Source: Amycolatopsis circi (GTDB lineage: Bacteria > Actinomycetota > Actinomycetes > Mycobacteriales > Pseudonocardiaceae). From it: 64,000 nt of DNA. Where the stretch lies: assembly GCF_003385235.1 (NCBI RefSeq), contig NZ_PQIA01000011.1, forward strand, positions 1 to 64,000. Direction: 5' to 3'. Numbering within the stretch: the first letter of the stretch is position 1; each line of letters starts with the position of its first letter. Both the position numbers and the translations under genes were made by a program. The notes beneath the pieces are model-generated. The model was not told the DNA's origin. It made no database searches and worked only from the letters and a program-made list of their open reading frames with translations. This document shows positions 1 to 9,456 of the stretch, one piece after another.

Positions 1-49
1 CCGCCGCCCGCGCGCAGTCCTCGCCGTGCGGAAGGCGCGCGGGCGGCGG
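1..49. repeat. GC-rich 15-bp inverted repeat at the left edge
   Basis: Positions 1-15 and 35-49 are perfect reverse complements around a 19-base loop. It lies beyond the end of hspR and may be the terminator of a gene left of the window. The arm may continue outside the window, so its full length is unknown. Confidence 0.5.
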
Positions 50-105
50 GGGTCAGCCAGGGCAGCAAAAACCCCTCCGGCGGCGGCGGGAGGGGGGTGG
101 GTCTT

Positions 106-145
106 GTGAGTGGCGATCACGGTTAGAACCGTGATCGCCACTCAC
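106..145. repeat. Family A intergenic palindrome, copy 1
   Basis: A perfect inverted repeat with 19-bp arms (left arm GTGAGTGGCGATCACGGTT, 106-124; right arm 127-145) and the spacer AG. It ends 7 bases from the hspR stop codon, so it could fold as an intrinsic terminator of the dnaK operon, but no T-run follows. Related copies lie at 54687-54734 and 56208-56251. The copies share outer GTGAGTG and inner CGGTT blocks and differ in between, with matching changes on both arms. Confidence 0.85.
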
Positions 146-152
146 GACACGT

Positions 153-596
153 TCAGCGGCGCTTGGGCTTCCACACCACCAGCGCGGTGTTCTGCTGCAA
201 CGGCACCAAATCCTTGCGATAAGAAGCGTGCACCGCCGCAGCGGCTCGTTCGGCAGCCACGTAGGCAGCGGCGAGTTCTTCGGTCAGCTCGTGGACCCGG
301 GACTGCAGCGCGTCGACCTGGTTCTCCAGTTCGATGATGCGCTTGATCCCGGACAGGTTGACCCCGTCCTCCTGCGAGAGGCGCTGGACTTCGCGCAGCA
401 GGGCGATGTCGCGCATCGAATAACGCCGCCCGCCGCCGGCGGTGCGGCCTGGCGAGACCAGGCCGTGCCGGTCGTAGGAGCGCAGCGTCTGCGCGTGCAG
501 CCCGGAAAGCTGGGCCGCCACCGAAATCACGAATACCGGGGTGTCCTCGTCCGCGCCGTGCGGGAGTCCCGGATTGCCGCCGAACATCGACCTCAC
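153..596 (-). CDS. hspR: HspR, MerR-family heat-shock repressor
   Basis: A 147-residue MerR-type regulator, last gene of the dnaK-grpE-dnaJ-hspR operon. The winged helix-turn-helix lies at about residues 22-75 (AAQLSGLHAQTLRSYDRHGL, then the GGGRRYS wing), followed by a probable coiled coil at about 85-120. In Streptomyces and mycobacteria HspR binds HAIR operators with DnaK as co-repressor and represses its own operon; a HAIR-like site lies upstream of dnaK at 4502-4522. The GTG start overlaps the dnaJ stop as GTGA, indicating translational coupling. An internal ATG three codons downstream is an alternative start. Family and operon position agree, so the call is firm. Confidence 0.96.
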   Translation of the reverse strand: MRSMFGGNPGLPHGADEDTPVFVISVAAQLSGLHAQTLRSYDRHGLVSPGRTAGGGRRYSMRDIALLREVQRLSQEDGVNLSGIKRIIELENQVDALQSRVHELTEELAAAYVAAERAAAAVHASYRKDLVPLQQNTALVVWKPKRR

Positions 597-1777
597 CTGC
601 CTTCGAGCAACTCGGTGATCTCAGGGCGCGGGTCGTGGCCCTTCATCGCCTCGGCGTAGGTCTCGAGTGCCGACCGCGCCTTGTCGTCGAGTTTCGCCGG
701 GACCGCCGCCTCCAGCGTGACCAGCAGGTCGCCTTGCGCGCCGTCCCGCTTCTGAATGCCCTTTCCGCGCACTCGCAACACTCGGCCGCTCGCGGTACCC
801 GCGGGCACCTTCAGCGACACCTTGCCTTCGAGCGTCGGAACGGTGACGGTGGTGCCCAGCGCGAGTTCGGTGAAGTCCACCGGCACGGTGAGCGTGAGGT
901 TGAGGTCCTTGCGCCCGAACAGCTTGTGCGGGGCCACGTGCACGCGCACGTACAGGTCGCCCGCCTGCGCGCCGCCGCGGCCGGGTTCGCCCTGGCCGGC
1001 CAGCCGGATCCGCTGGTCGTCCTTCACGCCCGGCGGGATGCGCACGGTGAGCGTGCGGGTGCGGGTGCTGATGCCCTCGCCGCCGCACTCCGGGCACGGG
1101 TCGTCGATGATCTTGCCCCGGCCGCGGCAGTCCTGGCACGGCTCGGAGAACGCGAACGCGCCCTGGCTCCGGCTGACCAGCCCGGATCCGCTGCAGGTCG
1201 GGCAGATCCGCGGCGCGGTGCCCGGCTTCGCGCCGTTGCCGCCGCAGGTGCTGCAAGTGGCCGGGCTCGACAGCCGCAACGGCAGCGTCGCGCCCTTGAC
1301 CGACTCGAGGAAATCGATCCGCACGTCGGTCTCGACGTCCGCGCCGCGCTGCGGCCGGTTCGCCGTGGCACCAGCGGCACCGCCCCGGCCGCGGCCGAAA
1401 ATGCCGCCCAGGATGTCGCCGAGTCCGCCGAAACCGCCCTGCTGACTCTGCGCGCCGGCCTGGTTGAACAGGTCGCTCATGTCGAACCCGCCGGCCCCGC
1501 CGCCGCCGGGGAAGCCGCCGAATCCGCCCGCGCCGCCGGAGCCGAAGAGCGTGCGCGCCTCGTCATACTCCTTGCGCTTGGCCGGATCGGACAGCACGCC
1601 GTACGCCTCGGACACGGCCTTGAACTTGTTCTCGGCCGCGGTGTTGCCCGCGTTGGCGTCCGGGTGGTTTTCCTTGGCCAGCTTGCGATAAGCCTTCTTG
1701 ATCTCGTCCGCGGTCGCGTCGGAGGAGACACCCAGCTCTTTGTAGAAGTCCTTGCCGATCCACTCCCGAGCACTCAT
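593..1777 (-). CDS. dnaJ: Chaperone DnaJ (J-domain protein, type I)
   Basis: A 394-residue co-chaperone that stimulates the DnaK ATPase and delivers unfolded clients. The J domain is N-terminal, with HPD at about residues 38-40. A Gly/Phe-rich linker runs from about 78 to 135. A zinc-binding region at about 175-240 has four CxxCxGxG modules (CSTCGGNG, CPTCSGSG, CQDCRGRG, CPECGGEG), followed by the C-terminal substrate-binding domains. Length is normal for type I DnaJ. An AAAGGAGG ribosome-binding site stands 9 bases before the ATG, and grpE ends 33 bases upstream. It matches the dnaJ1 that sits with dnaK and hspR in actinobacteria. Confidence 0.97.
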   Translation of the reverse strand: MSAREWIGKDFYKELGVSSDATADEIKKAYRKLAKENHPDANAGNTAAENKFKAVSEAYGVLSDPAKRKEYDEARTLFGSGGAGGFGGFPGGGGAGGFDMSDLFNQAGAQSQQGGFGGLGDILGGIFGRGRGGAAGATANRPQRGADVETDVRIDFLESVKGATLPLRLSSPATCSTCGGNGAKPGTAPRICPTCSGSGLVSRSQGAFAFSEPCQDCRGRGKIIDDPCPECGGEGISTRTRTLTVRIPPGVKDDQRIRLAGQGEPGRGGAQAGDLYVRVHVAPHKLFGRKDLNLTLTVPVDFTELALGTTVTVPTLEGKVSLKVPAGTASGRVLRVRGKGIQKRDGAQGDLLVTLEAAVPAKLDDKARSALETYAEAMKGHDPRPEITELLEGR

Positions 1778-1810
1778 CGGGTGTCTCCTCCTTTCGCTGC
1801 AAACCGATTG

Positions 1811-2514
1811 TTACTGCTGGCCGGACTCATCGACCGAACCGTCGAGCGGCAGTTCGCCGCCGACCGGCGGATCGACCGGCTGCTGCGCCGGAGCCTCGCC
1901 CGGCTCGTGGTCGGTCACGCCGACCAGCGCCGCCCGCAGCACCCGCTCGCCGAAGCGGAACCCGCGGCGCATGACCAGGGTGACCGTCGGGCCCTTCACG
2001 TCCGGGGACGTGCTGTGCTGCACGGCCTCGTGGACGCTCGGGTCGAACTCCTCGCCCTCGGCGCCGAACGACTCCAGTCCGGCCCGCTGCAGGCTGCTGA
2101 CCAACTTGTCGGCCATCGCCTTGAACGCTCCGGTGAGGTCGCCGTGCTGCTCCGCGCGCTGGAGGTCGTCCAGCAGCGGCAGCAGATCGCCGACCACGGA
2201 CGCCTTCGCGCTTTGCGCGACGGCTTCGCGATCGCGGTCGACTCGCTTGCGGTAGTTCGCGTACTCCGCCTGCAAACGCTGCAGGTCGGCAGTGCGCTCG
2301 GACAGTTGCTTTTCGATGTCAGAGGCGGCCGGAACGGCTTCGTCCACGGAATCGCCCAGCGAGGGGCCCGCGTGCTGCACGGGCTCCTCACCGGCCGGAG
2401 TCTCCTCCGCGGCGGGCGGGCGGACCTCGCCGGTCTGCGGGTCCACCCGTCGCCGATCCCGCACGACTACCGGTTCCTCGGGGCCAGGACCCTCGGTCTC
2501 GGAGTGGCGGGGGG

Positions 2515-2518
<4 letters not shown>
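1811..2518 (-). CDS. grpE: GrpE nucleotide-exchange factor
   Basis: A 235-residue exchange factor that releases ADP from DnaK. An acidic, Pro-rich N-terminus of about 65 residues precedes the long dimerisation helix ([20 protein letters not shown], then [11 protein letters not shown]). The compact beta domain follows, with [12 protein letters not shown] and [11 protein letters not shown] Pro/Glu-rich tail of about 30 residues ends the protein; such tails are common in actinobacterial GrpE. The GTG start overlaps the dnaK stop as GTGA, so translation is probably coupled to dnaK. Confidence 0.96.
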
Positions 2519-4380
<1,862 letters not shown>

Positions 4381-4501
4381 GGTGCTTCCTCTCGTGTTCT
4401 GTCCAGTACTGATGCTATGTTCGTGACCTGCGGTTTCGAGGCACTCTTGAGTACCTTCCTAGCAGGTTCTCCCGGTCTCGCGCTCGGCCTGGTCCGACAG
4501 A

Positions 4502-4522
4502 CTTGAGCCGACTGCACTCAAC
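4502..4522 (-). promoter_or_regulatory. HAIR-like HspR operator upstream of dnaK
   Basis: The sequence reads CTTGAGC-N7-ACTCAAC, against the known HspR-associated inverted repeat CTTGAGT-N7-ACTCAAG; 12 of 14 half-site bases match and the 7-base spacer is exact. A further left half-site CTTGAGT at 4446-4452 is followed, after the right 7 bases, by only a weak partner, so a second degenerate site is possible. The position upstream of dnaK, with hspR closing the operon, supports autoregulation. Confidence 0.85.
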
Positions 4523-4566
4523 CTTGATACCAGGATAACGGGCAACTGCCCTCGGTTGTTCCGGGT

Positions 4567-5973
4567 TCACCCGCAGAATTCGCCCCGCGGCGGTGTGACG
4601 CCACTCACCAGATACCTGGCCTCGGCGAGCTGCACGCACTTCGAGTTGAGCAGTCCGGTGTGGCCGTCGCCGAGGTAGGTGAGCAGCACCGATCGGTCGA
4701 TGCTCGCGGCGAGCCCGTGGGCCCACGGCAACGGCGTCGCCGGGTCGTGCGCGCCGCCCACGACGAGGATCGGCGGGGCTCCGTGCACCGGATGCGGCTG
4801 CGGCGGGTTCAGCGCCGGAAGCGGCCATCCGGTGCAGCCCGCGGAGAGGTCCCAGTACTCGGTGTAGCGCCAGCTGTGCGGGGCGACCGCGCGGATCGTC
4901 CTGGCCGCCGCGCGCAGGTCCGCCGGGCCGGTGAACGGCGACGGGAGGTCCTGGCAGCCGATCGAGCGGTACGCGCCGTAGGTGTCGCTCGCGAACTGCG
5001 AACTCGTCGCGAGCGTGCTCGCGTCCGGGTCCGCCAGCGCACGGCTCAGGGTCGGCCATTCGGCCAGGAGATAGAGGTGGCCGTACGCGCCGGAGGCCAA
5101 TTCCTCGCCGGTTGCCTTGCGGCCCAACGCTTTCGCGTACGCGCCATGGGTGACGAGGTCGTCGTAGCGGGCGAGCGCGTTCTTGCCGTGCAGCGCGCAG
5201 TCGGTCGAGCGGTCGCACCACGCGGCGAACCGCAGCAAGGCGTCCTCGGTCGCGGCGGCTTCCTCGATCATCGCCTGCCGCGTCGGACGGGCGTGGTCGA
5301 CCGCGCCGTCGAGCACCATGGTGCGCACCCGGTCCGGATGCTTCGACGCGTACACCGCGCCCAGTTCGGTGCCGTACGAGACGCCGAGCCAGGAGATCTT
5401 CTGCTCGCCAAGCGCATTGCGGATCGCGTCGATGTCCTCGGCGGCGCTTTGCGTGTCGACGTGCCCGAGCATCGGGCCGGTCTTGGCGAGACAGTCTTCG
5501 CCCGCCGCGCGGTTGTGCGCGACGAAGGCGGCGTACTGCTGGTTCGTGGCCGGGAAGAGGCCGATCTTCGGGTCGTACAGTTTTGACTGGGCACAGCTGA
5601 TCTTCGGATCGCTGAACCACACGCCGCGCGGGTCGAAGCCGATGATGTCGAAGCGGTCCCGCAACGGTTTCCGCGCCGAGCCGATGACTTTGGTGTCGAG
5701 TCCGCCGAAGCGCACGAAGCCGACTCCGGATCCGCCCGGCCCGCCCGGATTGACCAGCAGCGAACCGACCCGGTGCTTCGGGTCGGCGGCGGGCAGCCGG
5801 GTGAGCGGGAGGTGCGCGATGCCAGTCTCCGGATGGGCGCGGTCGATCGGCACCTCGATCTGGCTGCACTGCGCGGTCGGTTCCTGCTCGGTCCCGCACG
5901 GTGTCCAGGTCAACGCCGGAGTCGGTGCGCTGACCAGCGGAAGCATGGTCAGCACGGCTGCGGCCAGGTTCAT
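4567..5973 (-). CDS. Secreted alpha/beta-hydrolase, tripeptidyl aminopeptidase (TAP) family
   Basis: A 468-residue hydrolase of the Streptomyces TAP/SlpD type, which removes tripeptides or short peptides from N-termini outside the cell. A hydrophobic N-terminus (about residues 1-20) looks like a signal peptide. NPGGPGGSG at about 75-83 is the family's oxyanion-hole loop and WLGVSYGTELG holds the nucleophile Ser at about 199. A C-terminal domain carries the candidate acid (GGAHDPATP) and histidine (GDGHTGL). Paired cysteines near both ends suggest disulfides. The substrate is unknown. The ATG overlaps the stop of the small gene upstream by 4 bases. Confidence 0.88.
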   Translation of the reverse strand: MNLAAAVLTMLPLVSAPTPALTWTPCGTEQEPTAQCSQIEVPIDRAHPETGIAHLPLTRLPAADPKHRVGSLLVNPGGPGGSGVGFVRFGGLDTKVIGSARKPLRDRFDIIGFDPRGVWFSDPKISCAQSKLYDPKIGLFPATNQQYAAFVAHNRAAGEDCLAKTGPMLGHVDTQSAAEDIDAIRNALGEQKISWLGVSYGTELGAVYASKHPDRVRTMVLDGAVDHARPTRQAMIEEAAATEDALLRFAAWCDRSTDCALHGKNALARYDDLVTHGAYAKALGRKATGEELASGAYGHLYLLAEWPTLSRALADPDASTLATSSQFASDTYGAYRSIGCQDLPSPFTGPADLRAAARTIRAVAPHSWRYTEYWDLSAGCTGWPLPALNPPQPHPVHGAPPILVVGGAHDPATPLPWAHGLAASIDRSVLLTYLGDGHTGLLNSKCVQLAEARYLVSGVTPPRGEFCG

Positions 5974-6188
5974 GCCCGGCGCACCTGCGCAGCCCGGTCC
6001 TCGGCCACGGTGCGAAGCACGACCGCCTCCGCGTTCCGGACCACCCCCTGCTGCACCGGCACCTCCACCACCGCGACCGGCGTCGTGGCCTGCGGTTCAG
6101 GCGAGTGGCCGAGCGCCGCGGTGATCGCGAACGCCCCCACCGCGCCCGCCAGCACCGCGGCCAGCAGCCGCGTTTCGAGTTTGCGCAT
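5970..6188 (-). CDS. Small single-pass membrane or exported protein
   Basis: A 72-residue protein not assigned to a named family. A basic start (MRKLETR) is followed by a hydrophobic, Ala/Gly-rich segment at about residues 8-27, then a short polar tail. That is the shape of a signal anchor or signal peptide. It overlaps the downstream hydrolase by 4 bases (ATGA), so the two are probably co-translated. The function is unknown. Confidence 0.65.
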   Translation of the reverse strand: MRKLETRLLAAVLAGAVGAFAITAALGHSPEPQATTPVAVVEVPVQQGVVRNAEAVVLRTVAEDRAAQVRRA

Positions 6189-6226
6189 GATGTGTCTGTT
6201 CTCCCCTTCAGACGGCTCAGATCAGG

Positions 6227-7003
6227 TCAGACGGCCTTGACGGTGACGCTGCCGCTGTCCGTGTTCAGCTCGAGCGTCTTCGTGTCCGGGCCGGAATTCT
6301 GCTGGATGTCGATGCTGCGGTGACCGCTCTCGCTGTTGCCGGTGACCTGGTAGGACCCGCCCCGCGGCACGGTCAGCGCGATCCGGCCGGAGTCGGCCTG
6401 CGCCTTGACGGCGTTGGGCTGGGTGAGCGCGAGTTCGATCCGCCCGCTGCCCGCGGAAACGTCGACCGGCCCGCGCAGTCCGTCGCCCTCGATCCGGCCG
6501 GACTGGCTGTGCACCTGCACCTCGCCGACGTTGTGCAGTTCGGCCGCGCCGCTGTCCAGCTTGAGTTTGACCAGCCCGGGAACGTCCTGCATCTGCGCCC
6601 GCCCGGAATCGGCGGTGACGTCGACGCTGCCGACGCCCGCGAAGTCCAGCGTGCCGGAGTCGGAGGTGCCCGTGACCGGAATGCCCGCCGGGACGACCAG
6701 CTCCAGGTCGGCGGTGCAGTTGCGGCCGCAGTCGAGGATGACGAGCTGGTCGCCCTCGACGCGGTAAGCGTCGCCGGGCTGGCCGCTGAAGTGGTAGCGC
6801 AGGGTCTGGTGGACCCGGGCCGCGCCGGGCGCGGTGCGGATGCGCACGTCGCCGGAGCCGTTCTCCAGCTTCACCCCGCGGATCTCCTGCGTCAGCGTCG
6901 CGTCCCGCGAAACCGTGGACCCGACCCCCCACCCGCCGAATCCGATCGCCACCCCAACGCCGATCACCGCGATGCCGGCCAGTGCCAGAAGCGGGCGTGC
7001 CAT
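6227..7003 (-). CDS. DUF4097-like exported beta-repeat protein
   Basis: A 258-residue protein. The chosen ATG (MARPLLALAG) has a GAGGGG ribosome-binding site 7 bases upstream; an in-frame start 21 bases earlier lacks one. One N-terminal hydrophobic segment (about residues 3-23) should anchor or export it. The rest is a run of short Gly/Ser/Asp-rich beta repeats such as ENGSGDVRIRT, SDSGTLDFAGVGSVDV, DSGRAQMQDV and ESGHRSIDIQQNSG. That pattern is typical of DUF4097 'adhesin-like' proteins. Its role is unknown; relatives are linked to envelope stress. It ends with LNTDSGSVTVKAV. Confidence 0.78.
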   Translation of the reverse strand: MARPLLALAGIAVIGVGVAIGFGGWGVGSTVSRDATLTQEIRGVKLENGSGDVRIRTAPGAARVHQTLRYHFSGQPGDAYRVEGDQLVILDCGRNCTADLELVVPAGIPVTGTSDSGTLDFAGVGSVDVTADSGRAQMQDVPGLVKLKLDSGAAELHNVGEVQVHSQSGRIEGDGLRGPVDVSAGSGRIELALTQPNAVKAQADSGRIALTVPRGGSYQVTGNSESGHRSIDIQQNSGPDTKTLELNTDSGSVTVKAV

Positions 7004-7121
7004 GTCTGTTCCCCTCAGTACCACTCTCGGCTGTCTCGAGAGACGTTAGAAGGTGCGGACCCCCGGGGACATCCGGTAAACCCCCCGAAACATCCCTGAG
7101 GCGCCATGCGTGCCGTCAGGG

Positions 7122-7172
7122 CCGTGAGGGGAACCTTCAGGGACTCAGAGTCCCTGAAGGTTCCCCTCACGG
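7122..7172. repeat. Family B intergenic palindrome, copy 1
   Basis: A perfect inverted repeat with 25-bp arms (7122-7146 and 7148-7172) around a single A. The arm begins CCGTGAGGGGAACCTTCAGG. It lies between two divergent genes, so it is not an ordinary 3'-end terminator. A second copy with the same arm length and spacer is at 36944-36994. The arms differ at six positions and every difference is compensated on the other arm. Confidence 0.92.
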
Positions 7173-7278
7173 ACAGCAAACCCGCACCCTCGACCAGGGC
7201 AGGCACACCTGAGGCGGCGAGGGGAGGGCCAGGGTCCTAACCTGGCGGCCGGAGAGCCCCGTTGATCAGGAGGAACCC

Positions 7279-7818
7279 ATGCCCCAGCCGCCCAATCCGT
7301 ACGACTACCTGCCGTCGGTTCCCTCGTTCATCCTGCACAGCACGGACATCGCCAACGACGAAAGCCTGGCCCAGCCGCACCTGTCGGGCATCTTCGGCGC
7401 TGGTGGGGAGGACCGGTCGCCGCAGCTGTCGTGGGAAGGCTTCCCGGAAGGCACCCGCAGCTTCGCGGTGACGGTGTACGACCCGGACGCCCCGACTGCC
7501 AGCGGTTTCTGGCACTGGGCGGTGTTCAACATTCCGGCCTCGGTGACTTCGCTGCCAGCCGGCGCGGGGGACTCCGCGGGGTCGGGACTGCCCTCTTCGG
7601 CGGTCACGCTCAAGGGTGACGGCGGGGTTCGGCAGTACCTGGGGGCCGCGCCGCCTCCCGGACACGGGCCGCACCGGTACTTCTTCGTGGTGCACGCGCT
7701 GGACGTGGAGACGCTGGAGGTTCCGGAGGACGCTACGCCCGCGTTCCTGGGGTTCAACATGTTCGGACACACGTTGGGGCGGGCGATGTTGGTGCCGGTT
7801 TACGAGAACAAGGGCTGA
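7279..7818 (+). CDS. YbhB/YbcL family PEBP-like protein
   Basis: A 179-residue cytoplasmic protein of the phosphatidylethanolamine-binding (Raf-kinase-inhibitor-like) family. The anion-pocket motifs are visible: [23 protein letters not shown] (DPDAP and W-HW) and a later [13 protein letters not shown]. It has no signal peptide. Bacterial members have no settled biochemical role. A GGAGGAA ribosome-binding site precedes the ATG. It is transcribed alone, divergently from the DUF4097-like gene across the family B palindrome. Confidence 0.9.
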   Translation: MPQPPNPYDYLPSVPSFILHSTDIANDESLAQPHLSGIFGAGGEDRSPQLSWEGFPEGTRSFAVTVYDPDAPTASGFWHWAVFNIPASVTSLPAGAGDSAGSGLPSSAVTLKGDGGVRQYLGAAPPPGHGPHRYFFVVHALDVETLEVPEDATPAFLGFNMFGHTLGRAMLVPVYENKG

Positions 7819-7919
7819 GGGTTTGGCGGAGGCGCCGGGGGTCGCGGTTGCGGCGGGGTTCGCCTCCCGCAACCGCGCCTCGGACTTCGCACCCGTGCTC
7901 CTCACGGTCCACAATGGAC

Positions 7920-8360
7920 CTACCGGAGAGACTCCCGGTTGACCCCCTCGCGTTCGAGGAACCGGCCCTTCGTGTGCTCCTCGAACCCGAACTGCCGGTA
8001 CAACCCGTGCGCGTCCGCCGTGTGCAGCATCCACCTGAACTGCGCGCCCGGCCCGTGGTCGATCATCTCGCGTACGAGTTCCTTGCCCAGCCCGCTTCCG
8101 CGCGCGGACTCGACCACGAACACGTCGCCGAGATATGCCGAGGTCACGCCGTCGGAGAAGGCTCGCGCGAAGCCGACCTGCCGTCCGTCCGCGCGCGAGT
8201 AGGCCCCGACGACCCGCCACGATCCGGCGATCGCCGCTTCCACCTGTTCTCGCGTCCGCCATCGGCCCCAATAGGCCTCGGTGGAAAGGAATTCCCACAG
8301 CACGTCGAGGTCGAGCCGCTCCCGCCGGTCGTCGACCTCGTATTCACCCACGACCCTCAT
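7920..8360 (-). CDS. GNAT family N-acetyltransferase
   Basis: A 146-residue acetyl-CoA-dependent acyltransferase. The fold is recognisable from YLGDVFVVESARGSGLGKEL, where RGSGLGK is the acetyl-CoA pyrophosphate-binding loop (RGxGxGx form), and from the C-terminal GLYRQFGFEE motif. The substrate cannot be told. The start MRVVGEY is preferred over an ATG three codons upstream because family members begin close to this point. It is convergent with the PEBP-like gene. Confidence 0.85.
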   Translation of the reverse strand: MRVVGEYEVDDRRERLDLDVLWEFLSTEAYWGRWRTREQVEAAIAGSWRVVGAYSRADGRQVGFARAFSDGVTSAYLGDVFVVESARGSGLGKELVREMIDHGPGAQFRWMLHTADAHGLYRQFGFEEHTKGRFLEREGVNRESLR

Positions 8361-8403
8361 GCCCGGCAAGCTAGCCGACCGCGTCCCGGGAACTCCACCG
8401 AAT

Positions 8404-8964
8404 TCAGGCGGGTTTGAGCAGGTAGTCCACCACCGGCCGAAGCTCCTCCGCGGACGGTGGCTCGTCGTCGATCAGCCCCTGGATCAGCAGCCCGTCGATA
8501 CCCGCGAGGAACACCCGGAACGCGACCTCGTCGTCGTGCCGGACCATCGACGTCAGGACATCCAGCCAGCGTCGCGCGGCCGGGCGCAGCTCAGGTTTGC
8601 GTGCGGCCAGCAGGTACAGCTCGTACTCCGCCATCGTCCGACCACGGCGCGGCCCGAGCGCCTCCGCGAGCAGGCCAGCCACTTCCTCGGCACCACGGCT
8701 GCCACGGGAGCGGGCGCGGTCGATCATCCAGTACACCTCGGTCGCCATGTCGCGCGCGCACGAGATGAGCGTCGCCACGAGCAGGTCGTCCAGCGAGGAG
8801 AAGTGGTAGGTCGTGGACGTCGTCGGCACACCGGCTTCCAAGGCGACCGTGCGGTGCGTGACCCCGGCGACGCCGTCGCGTTCGATCACTCGCAGGGTCG
8901 CTTCGATGATCTCCGTCCGCCGCTTCTCGCCGCGGACCTTGCGGCCGTCGGTCTGGATTTTCAC
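8404..8964 (-). CDS. TetR-family regulator of the adjacent SMR pump
   Basis: A 186-residue TetR regulator. The N-terminal helix-turn-helix is at about residues 11-55 (EIIEATLRVIERDGVAGVTH, then TSTTYHFSSLDDLLVA). The C-terminal ligand-binding helical domain shows no recognisable specificity. The start is the GTG that overlaps the stop of the SMR gene as GTGA. A longer in-frame extension would run antisense to the pump gene and is rejected. Pump and regulator form one unit, as in local autoregulated efflux systems; this regulatory link is inferred. Confidence 0.88.
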   Translation of the reverse strand: MKIQTDGRKVRGEKRRTEIIEATLRVIERDGVAGVTHRTVALEAGVPTTSTTYHFSSLDDLLVATLISCARDMATEVYWMIDRARSRGSRGAEEVAGLLAEALGPRRGRTMAEYELYLLAARKPELRPAARRWLDVLTSMVRHDDEVAFRVFLAGIDGLLIQGLIDDEPPSAEELRPVVDYLLKPA

Positions 8965-9287
8965 GACTGGCTCCCGACCTCGATGAGCACCACCCCGCCG
9001 ATCACCAGGACCAGCCCAGAGATAATCGCCAGGTTGATCGGCTCCTTCAGGAACAGCACGCCGACCAACGCGACCAGCGCGACCCCGGCCGCGGCCCACA
9101 CCGCGTAGACCACCCCGATCGGCAGCCCGAGCTTCAGCACCCGCGACAGCGCGAAGAACGCCAGCCCGTATCCGACGACCACGAAGATCGACGGCGTCAG
9201 CTTGGAAAAGCCCTCGGAGAGTTTGAGCGAAACCGTAGCGGTCACTTCTGCGGCGATGGCCAAAGCGAGGTACAAGTAAGCACCCAT
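8961..9287 (-). CDS. Small multidrug resistance (SMR/EmrE-type) transporter
   Basis: A 108-residue protein with four transmembrane helices, the usual SMR length. Glu at about residue 13 in YLYLALAIAAEV matches the essential membrane-embedded Glu14 of EmrE. Other family hallmarks are SLKLSEGFSKL and GVVYAVWAAAGV. Members are proton-coupled exporters of quaternary cations or guanidinium, acting as dimers in the inner membrane. The ATG at 9287 is chosen because longer starts add a non-conserved N-terminus. The ribosome-binding site is weak. No guanidine riboswitch is obvious upstream. Confidence 0.9.
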   Translation of the reverse strand: MGAYLYLALAIAAEVTATVSLKLSEGFSKLTPSIFVVVGYGLAFFALSRVLKLGLPIGVVYAVWAAAGVALVALVGVLFLKEPINLAIISGLVLVIGGVVLIEVGSQS

Positions 9288-9456
9288 AGCAAAACAAGGT
9301 ACCTGAACGATCGTCCCACTTGCTAGAGAGGCGTGCACCACATCGGTGGGACTTGGGACCGTCGGACCGGTTACCCATCAGTAAGAAGCGTTACCCTGCT
9401 CGGCACCGGCGCGCTCGCGCGGCGGCACCACCACACCGGACGAAAGGCACCCGACG

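Noticed and set aside
8965-9378. Upstream extension of the TetR reading frame across the SMR gene
   Set aside because: The extension is antisense-free but overlaps the pump gene in another frame and has no homology; the GTG at 8964 gives a normal TetR length.
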